Below are positions 1-6,157 of a DNA stretch of 11,849 nucleotides, piece after piece. Numbering within the stretch: the first letter of the stretch is position 1; the number at the start of each line of letters is the position of its first letter. A model generated the notes under the pieces. It searched no databases, was not told the DNA's origin, and was given only the letters and a program-made list of their open reading frames with translations. Origin of the DNA: Eubacterium sp. CAG:252 (lineage in GTDB: Bacteria; Bacillota; Clostridia; Lachnospirales; Lachnospiraceae). Location: contig FR886253.1 in assembly GCA_000436535.1 (NCBI GenBank), positions 1 to 11,849 of the forward strand, given 5' to 3'. A program made the position numbers and the translations under genes.

Positions 1-51
1 TAACACCTCAATTATTTTAAAATCATTACTCTCTACGCAACTAAAATTCAT
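1..51 (-). CDS. Possible start of a further gene, cut by the left window edge
   Basis: An ATG at 49-51 opens a frame that stays free of stops to the window edge and reads MNFSCVESNDFKIIEVL. It begins 13 bases after the stop of the GT51-like gene, so it could be the next member of that transcription unit. Seventeen open codons in AT-rich DNA are weak evidence, and no good Shine-Dalgarno sequence precedes the ATG (the spacer is A/T with a single GTTTG). The residue mix looks protein-like, but nothing identifies a family. It could equally be non-coding leader sequence: a GAGGTG near position 8 could be a ribosome binding site for a gene starting outside the window. Confidence 0.3.
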   Translation of the reverse strand, partial: MNFSCVESNDFKIIEVL

Positions 52-64
52 TTACAAACTATTT

Positions 65-1252
65 TTATTTCAAATACTGTCCATTATAATATGGTTCATC
101 TAAATGTTTAATCATATCTATTAATTTATTAACATCAAATTCAACACCTTCAATATGAGGAATCCAATCCTTTATATTTTCTTTAGTGATATACTTTGTC
201 TTTTTACTCAATCCCCAACATGCAATTAATACTCCTTCGTTTGATATATCATATATGTCTTTTTCATTCAGATTATTATATTGCATATCAAACGCATTTA
301 ATATTTTTGAAAATCTTATATCTTCTTTTCCAAGAAATGTATTCACATTATGAAAATACAAATATATTATCCAATCCCTAAAATGCTCCCTATTTGCAAC
401 TCTATATTTCACCTCATATTTATACAGACAATTAAAAAATATATAGGTATATATTACTTCATATATTTTTCTTTTCCATGCATTTTCATATCCATGTTTA
501 ATCGCTAATGATCTTAGTAATTGTGAACCTATTGTTGAATATCCTCTATTATGTGTTTTCATATTATAGATAAAAGATTTAAACATAGAACAAAATATTA
601 TAATTCGACTCTTTTTATAATTTGATTCTTCTCTTTTTTTCTCCAAAATATTTCTGGCTGAACTTATAGAAAATACTGTATATCCTTTCCTAGTATAAAA
701 TTGTCTGTCCTCAACATATGTTAATATTTTACTTACTTGACAAAATTTTTCATTATATTTAAATTCGTTTAAAGGATGTAACATAATTTTATCATAAATT
801 TCTGTAAATGAAGCATATTCCATATCTTCACTTAGTACAGTATGGATCGACCAAACACTTAAAAATATTGCAAGAACCATACTTGCAACTTTTATTTCTA
901 ACAAATTGCTACTATACGACAATTCATAAAAAACCAAACTGAATGTAACTTCAAATATATGAAAAGTAAATACTGCTTGATATAAATAATCTAACAGTAT
1001 ATATTTTATTTGTGTTAAAAGCTTAAGCTTCATCTTATCCTCAGTTAATATCTCAACATACACCATTATCGTGAGTAAATTCAATATAATTGCTAAACCT
1101 ATTCCTATTATATTTAAAGCTCTCATTATGAATATTATAATATATGCAATACATATCCTTTGTTCAATAAGCTTTATTTCGGAATAACCCAATATGTTAA
1201 TTAAGAAAAATATAAATACAACTATCATATTATTATTAAACAATGATTCCAT
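65..1252 (-). CDS. Polytopic membrane protein with a divergent peptidoglycan glycosyltransferase (GT51)-like domain
   Basis: About 395 residues from the ATG at 1250-1252. An in-frame TTG eight codons upstream also opens the frame, but GGAGAG at 1259-1264 sits six bases before the ATG and lies inside the longer version, so ATG is preferred. The N-terminal ~140 residues are membrane segments (about 7-23, a long hydrophobic stretch 33-66 that may be two passes, 91-113, 122-140) with a lysine-rich loop at 71-83. The C-terminal half has GT51-like motifs in canonical order: EDRQFY at 181-186 (catalytic Glu expected at E181), GYSTIGSQLLRS at 237-248 (cf. GGSTITQQL.KN), RKIYE at 261-265 (second Glu E265), WIIYLYFHN at 294-302 (cf. 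IL..YLN) and EGVLIACWGLSK at 339-350 (cf. EAALLAGLPK). Canonical enzymes have one N-terminal anchor; this has about four or five, no transpeptidase domain, and lacks the motif 1 histidine. It appears to be transcribed from its own promoter. The fold assignment is from motif reading; substrate is unknown. Confidence 0.8.
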   Translation of the reverse strand: MESLFNNNMIVVFIFFLINILGYSEIKLIEQRICIAYIIIFIMRALNIIGIGLAIILNLLTIMVYVEILTEDKMKLKLLTQIKYILLDYLYQAVFTFHIFEVTFSLVFYELSYSSNLLEIKVASMVLAIFLSVWSIHTVLSEDMEYASFTEIYDKIMLHPLNEFKYNEKFCQVSKILTYVEDRQFYTRKGYTVFSISSARNILEKKREESNYKKSRIIIFCSMFKSFIYNMKTHNRGYSTIGSQLLRSLAIKHGYENAWKRKIYEVIYTYIFFNCLYKYEVKYRVANREHFRDWIIYLYFHNVNTFLGKEDIRFSKILNAFDMQYNNLNEKDIYDISNEGVLIACWGLSKKTKYITKENIKDWIPHIEGVEFDVNKLIDMIKHLDEPYYNGQYLK

Positions 1253-1258
1253 ATTTTT

Positions 1259-1264
1259 CTCTCC
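1259..1264 (-). promoter_or_regulatory. Ribosome binding site that decides the start of the GT51-like gene
   Basis: GGAGAG on the minus strand, followed by six bases (AAAAAT) and then ATG at 1250-1252. The alternative TTG at 1274-1276 would place this site inside the coding region and has no comparable site ahead of it. Confidence 0.75.
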
Positions 1265-1374
1265 AATCGTACACAAGACAATATAAATAATAATTAATTA
1301 TAATGATTTTTCTATTTTCTTTCTTATCAATATTTAAATATTTTCTATATATTATTAGTTTTATTCTTATTTAG

Positions 1375-1403
1375 ATAATGCTCCTTTATAATTTAATTGT
1401 CAA
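1375..1403 (-). promoter_or_regulatory. Sigma-A-type promoter for the GT51-like gene
   Basis: On the minus strand a perfect TTGACA (-35, 1398-1403) is followed by exactly 17 bases and CATTAT (-10, 1375-1380; 4 of 6 matches, including the key second A and last T). Transcription would begin near 1368, leaving a leader of about 115 bases before the ATG at 1252. It lies immediately downstream of the operon terminator at 1440-1480, which is where an independent promoter is expected. The leader is almost pure A/T and I see no riboswitch or attenuator in it. Confidence 0.6.
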
Positions 1404-1439
1404 TATTTTTATATTCTCACTCTATTTATTATTTAAATC

Positions 1440-1480
1440 AAAAAATCGTACCACAAGATAATCCCATCACCTTGCAGTAC
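1440..1480 (-). terminator. Intrinsic terminator closing the polysaccharide operon
   Basis: Minus-strand positions 1480 to 1448 fold into one continuous stem of 15 pairs (GTACTGCAAGGTGAT against ATTATCTTGTGGTAC, with four G-U wobbles) closed by a GGG triloop. GA, six T residues (1440-1445) and then another T-rich stretch follow directly. The T-run is on the minus-strand 3' side only, so this terminates leftward transcription. It lies 58 bases after the stop of the 40-residue ORF and about 300 bases after the FrhB-like gene. The 1253-1537 stretch otherwise holds only this, the promoter at 1375-1403 and A/T-rich sequence. Confidence 0.85.
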
Positions 1481-1537
1481 AATTTCTAACACAACACTAT
1501 ACTATATATTATTCATTCAATATCAAAGAATATTATC

Positions 1538-1660
1538 CTACTCTTCGTCCCCATTTCTTTTTTTATCTTTTAAAAATTCTCCATAACTTGCCACTTTAAT
1601 CAGTGAAAAAATTATTATTATGCATATAACAACTATTATAGTAATTATTACCCCAATCAT
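1538..1660 (-). CDS. Small single-pass membrane protein, 40 residues, unknown function
   Basis: ATG at 1658-1660 to TAG at 1538-1540. The first ~22 residues are an almost unbroken run of Ile, Val, Leu and Phe (start MIGVIITIIVVICIIIIFSL), followed by a charged tail (SYGEFLKDKKRNGDEE), which predicts one transmembrane helix with a short polar C-terminus. AAGGA lies 11 bases ahead of the ATG, a longer gap than usual. The ORF sits between the last recognised operon gene (stop at 1778) and the terminator at 1440-1480, so it would be the final cistron, or be read from the weak promoter proposed at 1714-1743. Its tail uses G/C-containing codons (GGG GAC GAA GAG) that are uncommon in the surrounding non-coding DNA. 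I recognise no family. The helix-plus-charged-tail design is also seen in type I toxin peptides, but nothing else supports that. It may be spurious. Confidence 0.45.
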   Translation of the reverse strand: MIGVIITIIVVICIIIIFSLIKVASYGEFLKDKKRNGDEE

Positions 1661-1713
1661 CAGTATAGTATTCCTTATCTCTATATTTTATCTTTTATTA
1701 ATTCCTTAATAAC

Positions 1714-1743
1714 ATTATATATTATTATTTTAAACCAAAACAA
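1714..1743 (-). promoter_or_regulatory. Weak candidate promoter ahead of the 40-residue ORF
   Basis: A perfect TATAAT (1714-1719) is preceded on the minus strand, after 18 bases, by TTGTTT (1738-1743; three of six matches to the -35 consensus). Transcription would start near 1707, about 47 bases before the ATG at 1660. The region 1661-1777 is nearly all A/T, so a chance TATAAT is quite possible. It would allow the small ORF to be expressed apart from the operon. Confidence 0.25.
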
Positions 1744-1777
1744 AATACAATACTTTAAATAAAATTTTTAAACAAAA

Positions 1778-2932
1778 TTATTTTCTAAAAAGATTTATTA
1801 CCTTTTTAAATCTTCTTTTCCATTTTTTAAATTTAAAAATCCTATCATATTTACTTAATACTTTGCTAAATGGTTTATATGAAAGCTCTCTTAAAAACTT
1901 TTCGCTTTCTGGTGGTATTTCAACTGATGAATTAAAACATACATTTTTTTCAAATATCTCTGAAAAATCTCTTTTATATAATATTATATTATCTTTTATT
2001 CTATTAAATAAAAATTTTCCCTTTTCATTATTTATTAGTACTAAAGATGTACCCTTATCATCATCTAACTTGCTTTCAATTCCCCAAAAATCAGCTAAAG
2101 TAATATCTGATTGACGTGGAATACCCTTAAAATCACAATCACCACAACTTGGTCTTATATATAAATTGGATGTAAGATATCCATACATAAACAAATTTTC
2201 TTTTCCATCTTTTATTTTAAAATTACCATTTTTAAAATCCAATCGTGTTCTTTTTGGAGATGTTTTCCATCCACCTTCCTTATATTTAAACCATACTTTA
2301 ACTACTTTACTATTATTTAAATTTTCTATTTCATTAAGCCAAGCTTTAAAAGCTTTCGGAGAATTAACGCCTCTACAAATAAAATCAATTGTAATCAATC
2401 TTTCAAAAGTTTTATGTCCTAAATAACTATTTAATGCAGCCACTTGACAGGGTGTTCCACAAAATGCAACATATCTGTTTTCGTTCAACATTTTTTTTAC
2501 TATCTGATATATATTGCCACTTCTACTTTGAATATACTTTGACTGTCTTATTTTTTCAATTCCAATAAGATTCTCCACCAAAACATGTTCGACAAGATTA
2601 TCTTCATTATACTGTGCTCCAACTACACAGCCACCCATCCTTATTATTTCATTTGCAAGTTCTGAGAATAATCCACCTGAAGTACTATTATATCTAATAT
2701 TTTTATCTTTTGACCAAGCTGCATATGTTTCTGGCTCCAAATAATTATCAGTCTTTATCAATCTTTCATTACATTTAATTTTGCATAAATTACATTCTAT
2801 ACATGCTTCATTTATATCTGGATAATAAAATCCCATATCATCACTTACCATTTTAATGGCATTATGATTACATACATTCGCACATAATTCACAACCAGTA
2901 CATTTATCTTTTGAAATAATTTCACTTATCAT
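1778..2932 (-). CDS. FrhB/FdhB-like iron-sulfur flavoprotein of polysaccharide loci
   Basis: 384 residues. The N-terminus is a two-cluster ferredoxin domain: C11, C14, C17, C21 and C44, C47, C50, C54 are two CxxCxxCxxxC sets, each typical of one [4Fe-4S] cluster. The F420 hydrogenase/dehydrogenase beta-subunit-like fold follows, with the conserved stretches STSGGLFSELA (83-93), FCGTPCQVAAL (158-168), ICRGVNSPKAF (185-195), CGDC (263-266) and the downstream DFWGIE (281-286). The C-terminus is basic. The family is named after archaeal F420 enzymes, but members are common in bacterial capsule/EPS clusters near pyruvyl transferase-family genes, as here (6158-7318); their reaction there is not settled. 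I infer a cytoplasmic redox step on a sugar or decoration precursor. AGAGGT is spaced seven bases before the ATG, inside the end of the flippase gene, and only one base separates the two genes. Confidence 0.93.
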   Translation of the reverse strand: MISEIISKDKCTGCELCANVCNHNAIKMVSDDMGFYYPDINEACIECNLCKIKCNERLIKTDNYLEPETYAAWSKDKNIRYNSTSGGLFSELANEIIRMGGCVVGAQYNEDNLVEHVLVENLIGIEKIRQSKYIQSRSGNIYQIVKKMLNENRYVAFCGTPCQVAALNSYLGHKTFERLITIDFICRGVNSPKAFKAWLNEIENLNNSKVVKVWFKYKEGGWKTSPKRTRLDFKNGNFKIKDGKENLFMYGYLTSNLYIRPSCGDCDFKGIPRQSDITLADFWGIESKLDDDKGTSLVLINNEKGKFLFNRIKDNIILYKRDFSEIFEKNVCFNSSVEIPPESEKFLRELSYKPFSKVLSKYDRIFKFKKWKRRFKKVINLFRK

Positions 2933-2933
2933 T

Positions 2934-4397
2934 TTAAGACCTCTTTATTTTTTTTATTTTATTTATGTAACTTAAAATATTATTTCTAAATATAAATATT
3001 ATAATGAAAATTATAAATACACATATCAATCTCAATATATTATATTTATATAATAAACTTGAGCATATGGTCATACAAATTCCTACAACAGAAAATATAA
3101 GTATACCTTTAACATCAAATATATCAGTATTACCAATATTTTTCTTAATTGTAATACGACTAAAAAACAGATGTGATAAACTATATATAATATAGCAGAT
3201 TAAAGTTGTATATGCTGCAGCATAGTAACCATATATAGGTATAAATATAGCATTCAAAATCACATTAGATATTGCAGCTAATATAGAACCTATTGATACA
3301 AACTTTTTTTCTTCATAAAAAAATTCTACATTAGCAAAAATATTATACATGAATGTAAAAAAAGTACTCATGGCAACTGGAGGAATAACATATACCGCCT
3401 CTCCATACTCTTTCGATGCTATTATTTTTAATAATTCTGGTGCAAAAATAATTAACATCAAAATAACAAATAACATAACTAAACATAATATATTAGTTAC
3501 TTTTCTTATATCTTTTGTTTTTCTTTCTTCTAATTTACCATACATCCATGGTGTCATAGATGCATTTATAGCTTGTATTATTATATTAATTAATATTGCA
3601 ATATTATACGCTACGCTATAAAAGGCTACTGCTGAGGCATTTTCAAAATAACCAATCATTACACGATCACCTTGATTTAATATAATGCCTGATAAATAAT
3701 GAGGTAATAATGGCAGATTAAAGGATATTGCATACTTCCAATATTCTTTATTATATAAAGTTTTTCCCCTCTTATATTGTAATAATGCTATTACTATGCA
3801 GAAAAAACTATCTATCAACACTAACGATGCAATTCTAGCTAAGGATTTATCAGTTGATATAATAACAAAAATGACACCAACTACTGAACCTAATATTGTT
3901 TGAGCTAATGTAATTGTAACAACCATTTTATATTTATACTCAAATCTATTTCTTACCAGCCAAAATTCCATTGATGGTGCTACAAGTAATTTCAAAAACA
4001 TTAAACTAACTAATAATGTTGTCATATCTATAAATTCATTTATATTTCTATGAAATAACAAATAAACAATATAAACGATTATTGTGAGTAACATTGTGAG
4101 TCCCTGCATTGAAGATGTATATTCATCCCTATGATCTTTATACTTTATCATTGCATTATTATATACACCATAATACAAATTTAATGAAGTAAAAATTATT
4201 ATTATACTATACCAAGATATAAATGTACTATATTGTCCATATTGTTCTGTGGTCATTATTCTTGTAAATATAGGAATTGTTATTAAAGAAATTCCTTTTT
4301 GCAAAATACTACACACTACAAACCAAATTGATGCTTTAGCTGGTATAGGAATCTTATTATATTTTTCTTTTAATAAACCAAACAAATTATGTTTCAC
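2934..4397 (-). CDS. Wzx-type lipid-linked oligosaccharide flippase
   Basis: About 487 residues, a polytopic protein with roughly 12-14 hydrophobic segments from residue 22 onward, matching the length and pattern of MOP-superfamily polysaccharide flippases. Recognisable family stretches are the PIFTRIMTTEQYGQYS region near the first loop, PLLPHYLSGIILNQGDR (229-245) with the conserved Asp-Arg, and the NVEFFYEEKK...NAIFIPIYGYYAAAY region near 356-396. It should move undecaprenyl-diphosphate-linked repeat units across the membrane for the polymerase at 8512-9699. The frame opens with an ATG at 4410-4412, which overlaps the acetyltransferase by 13 bases and has no clear ribosome site. The GTG at 4395-4397 has GGGAG eight bases ahead (4406-4410) and leaves a two-base gap, so I prefer it. 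The C-terminus is Lys/Arg-rich and probably cytoplasmic. Confidence 0.95.
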   Translation of the reverse strand: MKHNLFGLLKEKYNKIPIPAKASIWFVVCSILQKGISLITIPIFTRIMTTEQYGQYSTFISWYSIIIIFTSLNLYYGVYNNAMIKYKDHRDEYTSSMQGLTMLLTIIVYIVYLLFHRNINEFIDMTTLLVSLMFLKLLVAPSMEFWLVRNRFEYKYKMVVTITLAQTILGSVVGVIFVIISTDKSLARIASLVLIDSFFCIVIALLQYKRGKTLYNKEYWKYAISFNLPLLPHYLSGIILNQGDRVMIGYFENASAVAFYSVAYNIAILINIIIQAINASMTPWMYGKLEERKTKDIRKVTNILCLVMLFVILMLIIFAPELLKIIASKEYGEAVYVIPPVAMSTFFTFMYNIFANVEFFYEEKKFVSIGSILAAISNVILNAIFIPIYGYYAAAYTTLICYIIYSLSHLFFSRITIKKNIGNTDIFDVKGILIFSVVGICMTICSSLLYKYNILRLICVFIIFIIIFIFRNNILSYINKIKKIKRS

Positions 4398-4399
4398 CC

Positions 4400-5020
4400 T
4401 TAAAACTCCCATTTAACACTATCTTTTATAACTTTGGCTGGTACTCCACCTGCTAAGCAACCAGACGGAATATCATTTGTAACAACAGAACCAGCAGCAA
4501 TAACAGCACCATCTCCTATATGGACATTTTTAAGAATTATAACTCCTGCACCTATCCATACATTTTTCCCTATGACTATTCCTGTATTCTCTTTTACTTT
4601 ATCTGATACTATTTTATGAAAATCGTCATCCCATATCTGCACATTTCTAGAAATTATCGTATTATCACCAATTGTAACAGAATTCTTGCATCTTATTTGA
4701 CTGTATGCATTTAATGAAGTATTATTTAAAGATAAACAGCCACCTTCAAATATACATATATCAGAACCATATCCAAAATTACATACACCGTTTACTATTA
4801 ACTTTGAATTTTGTGCTGCTCTAAAATACATATTCATTTTTCCATGCCTAAATCTCATAGAATTTAATTCTAATCTTCCATTACCTTCAGCCACAAAATT
4901 ATTGGAAATACTTATATTTGTTCCTTTTAATGGTCTAAAATCCACTTTATTATTTTTTATTAGATAATTTAACCTTATATATTTAAACACATCTAATTGT
5001 ATGATTTTATTTATATCCAT
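4400..5020 (-). CDS. Left-handed beta-helix (hexapeptide-repeat) O-acetyltransferase
   Basis: 206 residues. Repeating hexapeptide turns run from about residue 85 to 185 (for example VTIGDN, IVIGKN, VWIGAG, VHIGDG, AVIAAG), the signature of trimeric LbH acyltransferases of the WcaF/maltose acetyltransferase kind. DDDFHKI at 131-137 holds the His (H135) expected to be catalytic, and the end has the usual SGCLAGGVPAKVIKD (186-200) closing element. The likely reaction is transfer of acetyl from acetyl-CoA to a hydroxyl of the repeat unit or its sugar donor in the cytoplasm. Acceptor and position cannot be read from sequence. The first ~45 residues lack the repeat pattern. Its ATG shares one base with the TGA of the upstream SDR gene, and AGAGGT lies about nine bases ahead, so translation is probably coupled. 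Confidence 0.93.
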   Translation of the reverse strand: MDINKIIQLDVFKYIRLNYLIKNNKVDFRPLKGTNISISNNFVAEGNGRLELNSMRFRHGKMNMYFRAAQNSKLIVNGVCNFGYGSDICIFEGGCLSLNNTSLNAYSQIRCKNSVTIGDNTIISRNVQIWDDDFHKIVSDKVKENTGIVIGKNVWIGAGVIILKNVHIGDGAVIAAGSVVTNDIPSGCLAGGVPAKVIKDSVKWEF

Positions 5021-6135
5021 CAGATTTTACCTCTATAATATCTCAATCTGTTAAATACTTTTTTCAAAAATGTACATTTAGACTTCTGATATAATAAATA
5101 CATACATTTACTCCATATATCAGCTTTATGTATATAACTACTTTTTGTTTCTTTCTCATATTTTTCTATTATAGTATTTACTGAATAATCCCACACTGAA
5201 TCTATCTTTGATAAGTCTTCTGAATTTTTCAAATTATTTATTGTATCTCTTAATCCACTTTCAACAGTATAGGTTGTCTTAAATTGTGGAACAGCGGAAC
5301 ATATTTTTTTATTATCAAATACGTGATTTAATGATTTATCATACAATAATTCATCTCGTTCTGAAGGAAAATATACTGCAAGCTTTTCAACTGGAATATT
5401 TATTACTATTGCTTTTTTATTTAAAATTTTTTCTATAATTGCTAATATATCATTCCAAGTTACAACACAATCTCCTGTTATATGAAAATCCTCATTAAAC
5501 GCTTTTTCATTTAACAATAACCCTTCTAATGCTACTGCAAAATCTCTTGTATGTGTAAGTGTTAATTTATTATTACCATCACCACACATTATTATTGGTT
5601 TATCTGATTCAATTCGATTTACAAGTGAATAATATCTAATTTTTGTTATAACTGGGAATGGTATTCTTCTATTATCATATGTAATATATGGTCTTACAAT
5701 GGTATAATAAAAACTATATTTAGATGAATTCTCTCTTAAATATATTTCACATTCTTTTTTTGTTCTTGAATATTCCCAATTATCATTTCCTAATTCTGTT
5801 TTTTCTGTAATAATCTCATCTGTTGGTTTATATGCTGTTGCTGATGATATAAATATGAATTGTTTACATTTATTATTATAGATTGCCAATCTTTCTTTCA
5901 TTTGATTAACATTGTATAATATAAAATCAAGAATAACATCAAACTCTTTACCATCCAATGCACTCTCTAATGATTTAGCGTCATTTGCATTACCTATTAT
6001 GTAATTTAATCTCTCATCACTAAGGTTATTTCTATTACCTCTATTCAATAAATAAACATCATGATTTTGTGCTAAAAAATATTTTGTTGCATCGTAGCTT
6101 ATTGTACCCGTTCCACCAATCATTAATATTTTCAT
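5020..6135 (-). CDS. Extended SDR NAD(P)-dependent sugar epimerase/dehydratase/reductase
   Basis: 371 residues. The Rossmann fold opens at once: MKILMIGGTGTISYDATKYF, with the glycine motif in the variant form GGTGTIS (7-13), in which the third glycine of the usual GxxGxxG is a serine. Residues at the end of the second strand are NRGNR (31-35); basic residues there rather than an acid suggest NADP(H). The active site has SSATAY (97-102) and YSRTK (122-126, the YxxxK pair), followed by VRPY (147-150). Family members epimerise, dehydrate or reduce nucleotide sugars or sugars on a carrier; which applies here is not visible. A C-terminal extension from about 310, ending in a basic and aromatic tail (near 340-371), makes it longer than common epimerases and might bind membrane. 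AGGAGT lies seven bases before the ATG; 22 bases separate it from the pyruvyl transferase stop. Confidence 0.9.
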   Translation of the reverse strand: MKILMIGGTGTISYDATKYFLAQNHDVYLLNRGNRNNLSDERLNYIIGNANDAKSLESALDGKEFDVILDFILYNVNQMKERLAIYNNKCKQFIFISSATAYKPTDEIITEKTELGNDNWEYSRTKKECEIYLRENSSKYSFYYTIVRPYITYDNRRIPFPVITKIRYYSLVNRIESDKPIIMCGDGNNKLTLTHTRDFAVALEGLLLNEKAFNEDFHITGDCVVTWNDILAIIEKILNKKAIVINIPVEKLAVYFPSERDELLYDKSLNHVFDNKKICSAVPQFKTTYTVESGLRDTINNLKNSEDLSKIDSVWDYSVNTIIEKYEKETKSSYIHKADIWSKCMYLLYQKSKCTFLKKVFNRLRYYRGKI

Positions 6136-6157
6136 ATATAACTCCTAACGTATTTTA

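Noticed and set aside
1253..1276. TTG start eight codons upstream for the GT51-like gene
   Set aside because: The strong GGAGAG site at 1259-1264 lies inside that extension, at ideal distance from the ATG at 1252.
1329..1342. Perfect 14-base palindrome AATATTTAAATATT in the leader of the GT51-like gene
   Set aside because: It is made only of A and T in a region that is nearly all A/T; such palindromes arise by chance and the stem would be weak.
1588..1618. Plus-strand promoter-like TTGCCA ... TATTAT inside the 40-residue ORF, which could make a type I antitoxin RNA
   Set aside because: The spacing is 19 bases, the DNA is A/T-rich, and no plus-strand terminator follows, so it is not enough to claim an antisense RNA or toxin-antitoxin pair.
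1661..1777. Possible terminator directly after the FrhB-like gene
   Set aside because: Only A/T-rich sequence with no GC-containing stem; the first convincing hairpin is at 1448-1480.
3349..3621. Plus-strand open frames opposite the flippase, and similar ones opposite other genes (for example 1863-2114, 6600-6884, 9797-10048)
   Set aside because: They lie antisense to clearly conserved genes, have no recognisable motifs, and their hydrophobic content mirrors the opposite strand.
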